64,000 bases of DNA. It comes from Vitis vinifera (Eukaryota; Streptophyta; Magnoliopsida; Vitales; Vitaceae). The stretch lies in assembly GCF_030704535.1 (NCBI RefSeq), contig NC_081820.1:563001-627000 (forward strand), in the 5' to 3' direction. Shown one piece after another: positions 1-12,239 of the stretch; the first letter of the stretch is position 1, and each line of letters starts with the position of its first letter. A program made the translations under genes and the position numbers. Below the pieces are notes generated by a model. It worked only from the letters and a program-made list of their open reading frames with translations. It did no database searches and had not been told where the DNA came from.

Positions 1-54
1 GGCATTTTTTATTTTTTTTAAATATAGGTTGTCATGGTTGATTTTTTATTACAG

Positions 55-3000
55 GCGCAGATGTTGGTGGGTATTTTGGCAATCCTGAGATGGAGCTATT
101 GGTACGCTGGTATCAACTAGGTGCCTACTATCCTTTCTTTAGGGCCCATGCTCATCAGGACACAAAGAGACGAGAGCCTTGGTTATTTGGGTAGGATTAT
201 GTTTTACTATTATATTGAACTTGTGAACTTGATTATGAACTCTGAATTTTATTGTTGGTAGTTAGCAGGTCATGTATACTTTTGCAGAGAGTTTTCATTA
301 TTATGTCCAAGAGGGGAACAAAAACAGTTTCCAAAGCATGGACTTGTCAGAAAATTTTTCAGAAATTAAATATATGTTGTTTCTCTCCATACCCTGTTAT
401 CTGAATGTGTTGTAGTTTTTCCCAAAATTTATGTGGATTTTGGGTAGGGCAGTGAAGTGCACTGCAGTCTTAGCTTGCTTGATTTTGTTAGTGCACAATG
501 ATGTTCACTGCTGCCTTGTTCTTGTTGGTATGGCTTTTCTGCACGAAAAAAATCTCAGTAGCTCTTCCATTGATGCCTTGCACTCTTTGATGAATTATTT
601 TTTATTTTTTATTTTTTATCTTTTACTTTTTATTTTTTTTGTTTTTCATTTTTTTTATGTCCTTTTTCCAGAGAAACCATTAAAATTGAACCCTAAACCT
701 ATGCTTAGGGTGCCTTTGCTGATTTAGTCACTAGTCAAGGGAACACTCTCCCTGGTTTCTGGTTTATGTTTTTTGTTTCCTTATGCATAGACAATTAAAT
801 GAGATAGTTGTCTGAGGATGGTTTGGTCATGGGCATCAAGGGTCAATACAATAGGTGGAGTTGCATGGGCAAAGGGAATTCCCCGAAGAAATGAGATAAG
901 GCTTTTATTAAGATTTTGGAGTTCTTTTCCTTTTACCATAGCAGTTATCAACTAAAGTACGGGTGTTCTTGTGGCATAAGTATAATAGTGATATGGGCCT
1001 TTCTGATTTCATGATCCCCTGGATCCTGCCTGTTCCAGACACCTATATGCCTCATTGAAACAATGAAAGTCCAATTGATTTTGCATTAGTTTGGTCACAT
1101 TTCAATTTGGCTGTCAATGAACTCTCTTCAGCATGGCATCTGGATGAATCAGTGGTAGTTTCTACAAGCTCTTTTTTCAGGCTCAATTGGCTGACCAATT
1201 TAGAGAGTGCTATATTAATATATTGTCTAAGGTTGCGGAGCAATGTACCTTTCTTGTAATTGGTTTGGTTTGTTCTGTAAAGGATCTATATAGAGTTATA
1301 GACAACTTTAGTTTCCATTTGAGCTTTATAGGTTAGACATTGATTGCAACGATCAAAAGAAAAGTGGGGAAAGGGGATGGAAGTTGTTTGATGTTGCCAT
1401 TTTTTCCCTATTCTTAGTTTGTTCGCAGTTTTAAACATGCTGTCTTGTGTCTTTTGCTGCACTAAAACTGTAATCGACACCAACCAATGAGATAATTTGT
1501 TTTGCTTAATTGATTAACTTATATCAATGTTAAATATGAGAAATGAAGTTTTATCAAGAAGGTAGTACATGTAATGTTTTGCTGTCCATCAAAGAGAATA
1601 CTGTATAGAAGTTGACAGTGAAAAGTGATAAAGTGCGAGGGAGATTTACTACCTTAAATGGTAACTGGTGCTCATTAACTTATAGTATTACATAGGCTCT
1701 GACACTCTCTTCAGTATAAGTTCTGTCTTGTTCACAGGTGCTTCATTTGAGTATTACCGATTGAATATAATTGAGCACCTGGTTTAAGCATTGGATGAAA
1801 CATCTATTTCATGACTGATGTATATAATCAGTTGTTTATACAACCGGAGGAACTGAATAAGGTTGACACTATAAGCGGCATTGAATTGTCACATTGTACT
1901 AACCATCAATTACAATCTCTTTAGTGTTGAGATCTATTTTCGATATTGTAAAATCAGTGGTAAGCATGAGCTTTGTATTGATTCTAGGGAGCGAAATATG
2001 GAACTTATGAGGGATGCCATTCACACTCGATATGCACTGCTCCCATATTTTTACACATTATTCAGAGAGGCCAACACAAGTGGTGTTCCAGTTATGCGTC
2101 CACTTTGGATGGAGTTCCCTTCTGACAAAGCTACTTTCAGCAATGATGAAGCTTTCATGGTTGGGAACAGTCTTTTGGTGCAAGGGATCTATACTGAGGT
2201 GCTCTTGGAACATAATTTTTACTTGTTTTGGTTTGTTTTGCTTTCATTTTTTTTTTTGCTTGTTTCTCTCTTGCACTTTCTTCGTTGTAATCCTGTGTTT
2301 CTTAAACTGATACATAAATTAAATTCTTTTCAACCAGCGAGCAAAGTATGCATCAGTGTATTTGCCAGGGGGACAGTCTTGGTATGACCTGAGAACTGGA
2401 ATTATCTACAAAGGAGGTACGACACACAAGTTAGAGGTTTCAGAAGAGACTATTCCTGCTTTTCATAGGGCTGGAACCATCATACCTAGGAAAGACCGGT
2501 ATCGACGAAGCTCTACCCTGATGGCAAATGATCCTTACACTCTGGTGAGTATTTGATGCTGAAGTGACCCTTCTATAAATATGCTGCAGCATCTGACTAT
2601 CTGAAATATGGGTGTGCATATGTTTCAACCCTGTCATACTCAATTTTTATTTCTATATTTGTGGTCTTTGCTTTGAGGGATTTGAATTCCCACTTCTCTA
2701 TCCTACTTGGGCTTTAGGCCCCAAGACACTGCTTTAAAAACCAAAAAATAAATAGCTAATTCCAATTGTTCTTGAAATAAGGTAGCGACTTTTTGGTGGA
2801 GGAAAGGGTTTATGAGTACAAAAGATGTTGTAAATATTAAGTTGATGCTCCATTAGATCTATTTCAAATATTTGACATCTTGAAAATACCTTGATTTTTT
2901 TAATAATTTTGTCAACATATCCAAGATATCACTGATGTGTCAGTATGTCAATCAGCAATTTTTATATTAGAAATCTCTGCATAACTGTCTGTAGCACAAA

Positions 3001-6000
3001 TGACATTGGTTGTATGGGTTTTTGACATTGATCATGTCAATGCTATCTAAATTCATGGTTAGCATACAGAAACAAACACATTCATTTTGTTCAATGGTAG
3101 ATACAAAGGATGAGCAGTCCTTCCAAGATGTACAATTACCAATCAGAAAGTAGAAAAAGTATACCGCTGCACAAAGACTAACAATATGTGCAGAGACTAT
3201 AGGCAGAAAAAAACAATGTACACACTGTAAAAGCTCTTTAAACTTAGGGTGGAAAAAATCAACAACCAAAAGAACCAAGTGTTTTTGCTCCTTACTTGGC
3301 TAATTGGTTTACAAATTGATTAGCTGAACAAGGAACCTTAGAGAAGGAGCATCCCACCTTTTAGAATTTTGTGGAGCAACTTCCATGCACCTCTCTCCCT
3401 ATTAGACACCTAATACATAACAACAACAAAATCTTCTCTACCTTTAGGTTGGGTTGACACAACCTTTAGAGTGATGTGTGGTCTTTGCTTAGAGTTATTT
3501 GAATTACTAAAGGTACTAGTACTATTGTATAAGCTTCACAAGCAACTAGGGAGTTGTACTTCCATAATTTTGAATGAGGTGTACCGTGTACATAACACCA
3601 TTGTGTTATCATTTAATGAATGAAGATGTTTATTTTTTATATTAAGAACAATTAATTGTGGGCAATTAATTCCCCACAATAAATTGGAAGTACAGGCCCT
3701 TCCTTTTCCTTTAGAGCACCAAATTAATCTTGCATGGCCCATGTTACATATGGAGGTGTAGCAATGCATTGCACGTGAAGTAAAAATTTTAGAAAAGAGT
3801 GTACCACCCCATCAAGCCAACTTCCTACCCTGACCTTGATTTATTATATATGGCTTTGGGAAAAGCTTACCTTCTGCCTCGATGAGGAGTCTTCCCTCTT
3901 GAGATGGGGTGACCAGCCCTTAGGCTGCCTCTTTTCCCATTTTTGTTCCCTTTTTAGAATGAGGGTCTTCTCATTGTTTAGTTCATATAGATTGAGAAAT
4001 TCCATTCTGTTGTCCTTGCAAATTGTTTGTCTCTCCTCTTTCATTCTTGATGAGACATGGTATACTAAGAATTAGAGTTCTTCCACGCATCCTATTATCC
4101 TTGCAGATTGTTTTGTCTCTTGTCTTCCAGTCTTGATGAGGTGTGTTGAACATTGGGCTCTAACAATTTTTTCCTCGAAATCTCTCTCCTCTCTCTTTTT
4201 TTTTTTTTTTTTTTCTTCTTTTGAGTCTTATTAAAATTAGTACTCTCCCTCTCTTTTCTCAAGGTAAGCTCTTTTGGAAATCCAAAAGTTCTCACAATTT
4301 CAGGCCTTTTGCTTGGTTGTGGCTAACAGTAAGATTAATACAAATAATCTGCTTCATCATAGGAATCTTCATAAAGAGGAATGCAAGGATTATATGACGA
4401 AATTAGTGGTTGATTTTGTTGAAGGATATCTATGCTTTCATCTCTTTGGATTTAGCCACCAAGAAGGTTTTCTGTTGTTTCACTTGGGATTACTTTTACT
4501 AGATTGGATATCACTCTGCTCCTCACATAAGTGAGTGATTAAGTTTCAGGTTGAGTGGACTCCACTGGTAGGTATCCTTAAACTCAACTTAGATTATGCT
4601 CCCTGGGCACCTTGTTCAAATGGAGATTGGTGGTTTAGTGCAAGACCATATATGTGAGATGATCCAAGCTTTCTCTTTTGTTGTAGCCTTTGTACTAGCC
4701 GGCGAGTTAGAGATATTAGCGGTACTAAGTAGTTTGAAAATGACAAGAGAGTTAAGTACCTTCAATTTTATGGGGAGATTGGGTGACAGTTCTTTCTTGG
4801 CTGGCAAACAGAGAATTTTTGGTACAATTACATGTGTTTTTTTTTTAATAAATCTAAAAAAATGTTAGTTACAAATCTATTTCTGAAAAAACAACACTTC
4901 ATATTCACATCAAAATTGTTTTTTGAAAAGTGATTTCAATATAAATTTATAAATTGTGCTTATACTAAAACCCCATTTTGAAAAGATGATTTTTGTGTAT
5001 AAAATCGTTTTTTGAAAAGACAATTTTAAAAGTGCTGTATTTTTTTTTATTGCAAAAATTAATGAAATGCTGTTTTTAAAAAATATTTTTCTAAAATAAT
5101 GCTATTTCAATAAAGAAACCCACAAACAGGTGGAGAGGGTCATGGAAATATGAACATGAGATATTGATAATTGTGGATCTCTCTGGAGTTATGGGGCTAC
5201 AATTTCTCTTAGAAGTCAGGATTGGAAAATCAAGAAGTTGATAGGCTGACCATGGGAGGAGCCATTTTCTTAGTTGACTTTTTAAGGCATTTCATCCCCC
5301 CTTGAATTTTGTGGACTAGTCCTTCACCTCTACTTTTGGATTTGGAAGCTTGAGTGGCTTTTTCTGAGGAGCTATGTGTTATTCTAGTTTTATTATGTCC
5401 ACATATATTTTCATTTCTGAAGGACTTTTAATCCTTCTTGTAAATCTTCATTTACTTTATACTCGTACAAGTATAGTTTCTCATTCAAAAGAGAGGGAAA
5501 GGAAAAAAGGCATCAAAGTTTGTCCCCATCAAGAGGGCAGCAGTTTACATGAATGCAGAAGTTTAGAAGGTTTTATTTTTCTCGAGTATTCGAGAGAACC
5601 TTTGTAAAATTTAATGTTCCTGTGCTATTGAGATTGTTGCAATATGTGGCATTGAATTGAACTTAAGGTCCATCCCAAGGACGTAGATTGGTATCAAGTG
5701 GTGGACACATTCTTTATCTCCAGTAAGTCCAATATGTTGGCTGTATGCAGTTTTGACAATATATCTAATTTAATTGCATGCTTGGGCAGCCCTGATGAGG
5801 GATTTTCCAAAGAATCTCGCACTGAGCTTTTATTTGGAATTGCTGTTAGTTCTGTTCAGATTGAGTTGATAAAGAATGACCCTGATAATCTTCTCATTTG
5901 GTCCTTTACACTTGGTTGCATGTATTATTTATTCCCTGTTTTGTTGCTTATTTTTATTGTTTCTACAACCTGCTCTCCATTGATGAAGATGAAATTGTAT

Positions 6001-6435
6001 TTTTCTCTATGGCATCAAAATAACTCTCAAGCTTGCCGTATGTTTTCTCTCACTGTTCATCTGTTACAGGTAATAGCTCTAAACAGTTCTCATGCGGCTG
6101 AAGGAGAACTCTATATTGACAATGGTAAAAGCTTTGAATTTAAGCAGGGGGCCTACATCCATCGCCACTTTGTGTTCTCAGATGGTAAGCTTACATCTTC
6201 AAGCTTGGTGCCCAATGCCAGTAAAACCCTATTTTCATCAGCATGCGTCATTGAGAGGATTATAGTCCTGGGCCACTCTTCTGGACCAAAAAATGCCCTC
6301 ATTGAACCCTCAAATCGAAAGGCTGAAATTGAACTTGGGCCACTTTGGCTTCGAAGAGGGAAGAGTGCGCCTGTTCTAACCATCCGCAAACCTAATGTTC
6401 CAGTTGCAGATGATTGGACTATAAAAATTTTGTAA
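55..6435 (+). CDS. PSL5: Glucosidase II alpha subunit (GH31), 3' part, four exons
   Basis: This is the C-terminal third (about 305 residues) of the ER glucosidase II catalytic subunit, which trims the two inner glucoses from N-glycans during glycoprotein quality control. Exons read as 55-190, 1988-2198, 2338-2544 and 6070-6435, all with GT/AG borders and matching phases. The first exon carries GADVGGYFG and [16 protein letters not shown], the conserved GH31 active-site region. The second holds [15 protein letters not shown]. The third encodes [14 protein letters not shown] and the beta-sandwich domain. The last ends in DWTIKIL, as in plant homologues. The catalytic nucleophile exon lies upstream of the window. 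The 3.5-kb last intron contains repeat debris. No frame break is seen, so the gene is probably functional. Open frames running into the introns at 1881-2387 and 5698-6069 are read-through. Confidence 0.88.
2545..4539. other. First part of the large intron; no gene seen
   Basis: Intronic sequence of the glucosidase II gene. It has a T-rich tract near 4190-4215 and no reading frame I can assign to a protein family. Confidence 0.5.
4540..4825 (+). mobile_element. Degraded RNase H-like domain of a non-LTR retroelement, in an intron
   Basis: Inside the 3.5-kb intron of the glucosidase gene, three frames together resemble the plant RNase H-like domain often found at LINE 3' ends. [17 protein letters not shown] stretch is followed by [16 protein letters not shown] and then [15 protein letters not shown]. 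These correspond to the usual order: W..P..G.LKLN.DG, then IGG.(L/V).RD, then A...A.L.GL. The order is right but the frame changes several times, so it is a fossil. No reverse transcriptase was recognised nearby. It could instead be a captured RNase H-like host gene. Confidence 0.45.
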
Positions 6436-6590
6436 TAGGTTTAGTTTGTTGAACATCTTCCTGGAAACCGATCCCTCCACTGTTAGGATGTTGTTACAAA
6501 CTTGAAAAATTGTAATAGGTTTAGTTTATTGAACATCTTCCTGGAAACCGATCCCTCCACTGTTAAGATGTTACAAAGTTGAAAAATTAG
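6431..6590 (+). repeat. 80-bp tandem duplication beginning at the glucosidase stop codon
   Basis: Two adjacent copies of an 80-bp unit start with TGTAATAGG at 6431 and 6511. They differ at a handful of sites and a few missing bases. The first copy overlaps the last codon and stop (TAA at 6433-6435), so the duplication extends the 3' UTR only. Confidence 0.85.
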
Positions 6591-7155
6591 ATTTGTTTCC
6601 TAATCTGGGTGGGACATGTATTGATCAAGAACACACCCATTTTCTTTGAAATGGGGTTATTATAAAATTGGAACACACCACTTGACAACATTGTGCAGGC
6701 AAAGAAGCCTTGTTTTCTGCAGTTTGCTTTTCTTTTAATGAATGGAAAATTATGGTAGGTGAATGCTGCTGTTAGATTTCATCTTTTAGATTGCTTGGAT
6801 GATAAAAATAAACACATTTATCCTTCGAATTAGTCATCTTTTACATATGAAAACAGTTTGGTTTCATTTTTGAAAGAAAATTTGTATCCATGACATCAAA
6901 TTTTCTGTAGTTGATGTGAAGGCCGGTTTCAGAATGAGTTTGGCAACCGCTTTTCCCTTCTAAGGCATTTGTGGATACCCCTTTTACCATAAATACATTT
7001 TCCTCGATGTTTTCCGACAAATTAGGGGGAGAAAATAGAGGTAAAAAAATAAAAATAAAAGGAAAAAGAAAAAAAATGAAGAATGATAAAATAATAATAA
7101 TAATAATAATCATAAAAATACTAAAAATAACAATAATTTAATTTAATAAATTAAT

Positions 7156-8139
7156 TCTGCCTCAAAGCTTGTCACTGTTGATGATGAGAATGGCCCTGTT
7201 ACAAGTGTGAGTTGGGTTGCTGATGGGATTCTACAGTTAATCGACTGGTATGTAATTTTTCTTTGTTTTAACCTTTGGAATGGTCTTTTGTTGATGATTT
7301 CCTAATACAGTGATGTTCTATCAATTCTGCAGCTGAGGACTCTGAGAGGTGGCCACCAATCACGAGTTGGTTCTCTAGATTGGAAAAACCACATCCTTAC
7401 AACTAGGGGAATGGATGGTAAGATCATTAACAATGATGTGAGAGTGCACTCACACATTGTGGCAACTTTTAGGGGACACTGGCAAGAGGTTTGTGGACTG
7501 AAATGGTCTACCTCTGGCCAACAGTTAGCGAGTGGAGGAAATGACAATTTACTCTACATATGGGATAGGTCGATGGCCTCTATGCATTCACGTTCTCAGT
7601 GGCTTCACAGGCTTGAGGATCACACTGCTGCAGTGAAAGCGCTTGCTTGGTGCCCTTTTCAGCGCAATTTGCTGGCGTCTGGAGGAGCTGGGAGTGATTG
7701 TTGCATGAAGTTTTGGAACACCCACAGTGGCGCATGCTTGAACTCAGTGGACGCTGGCTCACAGGTCTGTGCTCTGCTGTGGAACAAGAACGAGCGTGAA
7801 TTGCTTAGCTCCCATGGCTTTATGCAGAATCAACTCACCCTCTGGATGTATCCATCAATGGTGAAGATTGCTGAGCTTACTGGTCATAACCAGAGTTCTT
7901 TTCATGGCTCAGGTAATAAAATGGACCTTATTTTAGTGAATGTTTCTGAGTACCAAATCTTTATATGTTCTAATATTCTTGATCAACTCTTTTGGCAGAG
8001 TCCAGATGGACATACAGTGGCAACTGCTGCAGGAGATGAGACTCAAGTTCTGGAATGCTTTTGGCACCCCAGAAGTGAAAAAAGCTGCACCAAAAGCAGA
8101 GCATCCTGGGCCATTTCCTCATTAAGGCGAATCCGTTAG
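7156..8139 (+). pseudogene. CDC20: CDC20/FZY-like WD40 protein, 5'-truncated pseudogene
   Basis: The translation matches the C-terminal WD40 propeller of plant CDC20, the APC/C activator. Visible pieces include [83 protein letters not shown] and [10 protein letters not shown]-like blocks. The N-terminal half with the C-box and KEN-type motifs is absent, and upstream of about 7150 is AT-rich debris. The segment equivalent to RHIAIGLNNSDVQLWD is mostly lost near 7235-7335. An intron-like 7913-7998 has GT/AG ends, but splicing it would throw the reading frame. Two small deletions around 8040 and 8126 shift and then restore the frame, leaving about 26 residues scrambled before a normal LRRIR-type end. 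It is almost certainly non-functional as a CDC20. Confidence 0.8.
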
Positions 8140-8810
8140 GGTTTTGTTTGGATATTAGGAAGTATAAGGGAAAGAAGAGAATATGTTTTTAAGCTCGATA
8201 AAATCTCTCCATATTCTTTCTTCAACTCAAATTACCAATTTTCATCATATGAGATTTTCTTTCACATTTTTCATTCAAGCCAAACACAAAAATGTGATTT
8301 TTCCTTTTTTTTTTTTCCTTAGCACTTTCTTGAAATAGGAGGTTTCCCTAAATTTGATTTTTGAGTCTCTTTCTTTGTTCTCCTACTTTATTTCTAAATT
8401 AGGGTTTGTTAAACATATTTTTTTAATTGATTTTTTTTGTTTTATTTATGAAATAATTATTTTGATTTCTGGACTTTTTTGTTTTTTTGTTTTTCTGATT
8501 CTGAGTCTAGGTTTTCCTTTGATTTGTAATAGAGTTTTTGATTTTTGGTACAATTGTTTTGATTTTTGAAACTGGAGGTGCATGGGTGGGGTGGGGTGGG
8601 GTGATTCCCTAAATTTGATTTTTAAGTTTAGCGTTTTTCTTTTTCAATTTTATTTTTGAATTAGGGTTTTGATAAATAGATTTCTGTAAAAAATAAAAAA
8701 CAAATTTCTGGAATGGGGGCATTTTGTCTTTATGATATTTATTTGTTCTTGGTTTGATCTCCAAAGCAATTATTCTGATTTCTGAATAATATTTCAGATT
8801 CTTTCCAAGA
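8140..8810. other. T-rich intergenic stretch
   Basis: Low-complexity T-rich sequence with no assignable gene. A short G-rich run (GGGTGGGGTGGGGTGGGG-like) lies at 8584-8602. Confidence 0.5.
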
Positions 8811-9115
8811 ATGGGAAAATTGGTAATGGAGAAGGAACATGTTGAGATAGTGAAGCCTTGCACAGACACATGGGAGTACAGAATAGTCGTTCTCCAGAAC
8901 TCTCTTGAAGTCCTCCTCATCAACGATACTGATATCGGTAAGGTTACTCCTTCCATTCTTGATTTTTATTATTATTATTATTATTTTTATTGGATGAAAT
9001 GGTGAGAGGATCAGCTTTGTTGTTGGTGGTGTTGTTTGTTTTAACTTTTTTTCGTTTGGTGGCTTCCACGGATGTGAGCATCGGTTCCTTTAGCGATCTC
9101 GAGGGCTCGTGTGAA
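8811..9115 (+). pseudogene. Insulin-degrading-enzyme-like M16 metallopeptidase, first two exons only
   Basis: From the ATG at 8811 the frame gives EIVKP.TD..EYR, LQNSLEVLLIN and D.D. This is the N-terminus of plant IDE-like zinc metallopeptidases (peroxisomal or cytosolic M16A). It is followed by a plausible donor GTAAGG near 8938. About 120 bp on, near 9058-9105, comes ASTDVSIGSFSDLEG, matching the next exon (AASMNVSVGSFSDPEG). The homology then stops before the catalytic HFLEH motif. No later exons follow, so this is a truncated duplicate. Confidence 0.7.
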
Positions 9116-9649
9116 AGAACAGGGACATTACCTTACAAAATATTTCATATTCAGATCCATTCATAATATGTTTGGTTGCTAAGAAAATGAGGATAACTAG
9201 GAAGAGAATGGAGGAAAATATTGTTAGGCTCAACTAGTAAAAGACGAGGAAGGCTAGGGTTGAAAATGGGATTCAATTTACCAAAGGCACGAGACCCTTT
9301 TGTTATTATTATGGAGTTTTGAGAATTTTGGTTTGCAATTGTGTTTGGAAATGATCATAGCCAAGATGATAGCGTTGAGATAGATGAATGACAACATGAA
9401 AAATGAATGATTGAGAAATGGGTATGTGCATTTATGTTACATGGATGCAGGTACAGATGTTGGGTTTTAGTGTGCTTCTAGCTAAGTATAGTGTTGGATT
9501 CCTTTGCTTCCTAGATCTCAGGACCTGAGAATATGGATAAAATGTGCTCTGATTTTTTCCATTCTATTTATTAGCTACTTTAGCTCAATTGAAGTTTGTA
9601 TGGTTAGCTTAGTTTATCCAACATAATTTTAAGGTTAGTTACCATGGGA
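9116..9649. other. Intergenic, nothing recognised
   Basis: AT-rich sequence without a supportable gene or repeat. Confidence 0.45.
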
Positions 9650-10860
9650 TTTCCCACCAAAATTGTATTGCAAAACACCAACAGCCCACCACCATTGCCA
9701 TCGGCATTGTCCTAACACCTTTATCCCTATTGTTTTCATGAGGACTCTTACCCACTGTAAGTTTTGGCGATTCATGGTATCTTCATCCACTGCCACAACC
9801 CCCCTCCAAAATTCCCCAAGCTACTTGAACAACTCCCTATCCTAGAAATGCAATGACAACCCAACTACTCTCACACAAGCTTCTCTAGTATGAACTTCTT
9901 CCCCACAGTATCCCACCTTTAGGACTTCTCTATGTAAAACAGAATTTTATTCTTTTACCTTCTCAACCCTGTTTAGGGACCAACTCTGCATCAGAAACTG
10001 CCTCAAATCCAAACAAGATAAGGGAGCTCCCTGACAAGGCCAAATGCATGCCCTCTTTGGTTTTAGCTATACACCCCACCTCTTCAACAAAATTAGATCT
10101 GGAGCTTGGTCTGAAAATCCCCCAGCCTACCCACTAAACAACATTGCAGTCCCCTTCATCTTACTGCTCAACTCCTTCTCCCTTAACTGTATCCACACTG
10201 CAGTACCTACCTATATTGGGCCTTCCTCACAAGCTCATCAAAGGACTCTCCCTTTTTGGTATCCTTCTAACTGCTCTCTGAGGAGGGGAGCTTAGTAAAA
10301 GGGTCGGCTTCTGGACAGGAAAGACCACCCAAAGTCTCCATAAATAGTTAGCTAGAATGACTCAACCCCCAAGAAACCCCCTGCCTTCTGAGAACCCCAA
10401 AGCGAACCTCCTTGCCTCCACAAAGCAAACCGAGTACAGCTGATACTGCCCTGCTCATTACTTTGGAGCAGCAATCTGTAGACTCTGTACCACTTCCCCC
10501 TTCTTTCCATTCCTCTTTGGAAATGGCCTCTCAAACGAGAGACACTGTTCTCCAAATCTAATCCAACTAGAGAACCCATGTCCCCTTTCCAAACTTCAGA
10601 TTCCACCCTACCTTTGACAACCTCTACTGAGATTTCAAAAGACTTCAACCTCAACCCTAAACCAGAATTTTTTGTTTTTCATCTTTCCTTCTTAACTTGT
10701 TTATTGCCTCCAATGATCAAACACAGAGCTCACGCCAGAGGAATAGTTGGCTTTAGAACCATCTTGCCTAACAAGCCCTTATTGCTGAATGATATATCTC
10801 CTCAGCTTTTTATTTTTTCTTTGTTATGCACAAATATTTGGATATTTGAACCCTAGGCTT
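9650..10860 (-). mobile_element. Fossil L1-type LINE, ORF1 (DUF4283-type) region
   Basis: Read on the minus strand, several frames in order resemble the N-terminal protein of plant L1-like LINEs: KSFEISVEVVKGRV (near 10640), then AVWIQLREKELSSKMKG, then APDLILLKRWGV and GAPLSCLDLRQF, then EACVRVVGLSLHF, and VAVDEDT followed by LQWVRVLMK near 9760. The last blocks match the usual pattern AWVRVVGLP.H.W, then A.D..T, then LQWARV. Stops and frame changes are frequent, so it is an old copy. No endonuclease or reverse transcriptase was recognised downstream on this strand. Confidence 0.65.
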
Positions 10861-11499
10861 ACCCCCTACCTGACAGTTCCTAGCACTTTACCATCTACAT
10901 CATGACCAATTAAAGCTCACTGCAATGTCAGTTTCTAAATTCTTAATTGGCTCTTAAGCAAGAGGTTCAGAGTTAGTGTAGTTGAACAAAGCTACTGCTT
11001 GTGAACTTGTTGACGGTGAATTTCTTTTGGTTCAAATTTCACTTATACCGAATTTTCTAAATTTAAATATTGTCCCATTGGAGGATATTAAGAAAGTTTT
11101 TAACTATAGTAGTATGTATAAAATCTATGTGTTTTCAAAAAGAATATACATAATCATAGAACCAGTGTAACCATGTTCATAGGAGGTAAAATGGTTACAT
11201 TGTATATTATAAAACCAAAACTAGTTGATGAAGATTATAGAGTTTCTGTTGCCTGTTGGTATAGGGCTTACAAGCAGAAAAAGTGTCATCTTGAGTTAGG
11301 TAATTCCAGCTCAGAGATTGAGCTTTTGGAATAAAACAGTTGGTTGGTTTTGAGCAAAAAATTTTCAATGTTGACCACAAGGCCAAATTCAGTGATGGAT
11401 GTAGAAGCATACTTATATTATATTATTGGGAATATAGAGTCCATGCTAGTCTGAGCCAAAGGTTAAGTTTCAGTAATATTTTATGCTAGATAAAAGTGG

Positions 11500-11655
11500 A
11501 GGCAAAGGTAAATAGAAGGAGATGAATTTGACACCAATTCATGAAGATGAAGAGTTAGATGAAATGGGAGGATTTGATAGTGGAAACTTTTCTACTAGTG
11601 ATACATTGGATGAGGTGATGATGACATTGGAGAGGAGGATTTAAGTTGAAACATT
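11500..11655 (+). other. Short acidic coding-like remnant
   Basis: The frame from 11522 reads an acidic stretch with DEELDEMGGFDSG, and a shifted frame then gives an acidic IGEEDL tail before a stop. Such tails occur at the ends of plant hAT transposases, but nothing else of a transposase was recognised. This is a weak call. Confidence 0.2.
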
Positions 11656-11698
11656 TTAGTCATGTGTTCAATTCTATTTGTTATTTTGTGACTTAGTT

Positions 11699-11701
<3 letters not shown>

Positions 11702-11765
<64 letters not shown>
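11702..11765. repeat. (TA)n microsatellite
   Basis: About 32 uninterrupted TA units, bordered by AT-rich sequence. Confidence 0.97.
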
Positions 11766-11769
<4 letters not shown>

Positions 11770-12239
11770 TGAAAGTTTAGAACTATTAGTATAGACTTTA
11801 TTTTCTATTTTATGATTTAGTTGTGGTTTTTTGTGAAAGTTAAGAACTATTAGTATGGTTGACTATTTTTTATTTTGACTTAGTTATGGATTTTTTGTGA
11901 AAGTATAGAATAAGTATGGTTTTTTTTTAATGATTCTAATGGACTGTTTCATGTTTTCCATTTATACTATTTTTTTTTTATTTTTTTTTTATATATTTTA
12001 AAATATTTATTAATTATAAAATAAGGGTCTCAAAAGGCTTACGCCTCAACTTTTCAAGGCTTACACCTCACATCAAGAATACAAGAACACCTCATCTCAT
12101 CTCATGCTTTTGCCTTTCAAAACTTTGCTACTAATATGCAGAAGCATATAAATGATTTTCAAAAAAATGCTTGAAAAAGAAGTATGTTTCTATTTTTCTA
12201 ATGCCTTTAGGATTGAAAAGGGTATGTGGTTTACCTCCT

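Noticed and set aside
1881-2387. 168-codon open frame
   Set aside because: Only 1988-2198 is exonic. The rest reads into introns with good GT/AG borders.
5698-6069. Open frame upstream of and continuous with the last glucosidase exon
   Set aside because: It does not match the family. A consensus acceptor (TTACAG) at 6069 and the protein alignment place the exon start at 6070, so the frame is intron read-through.
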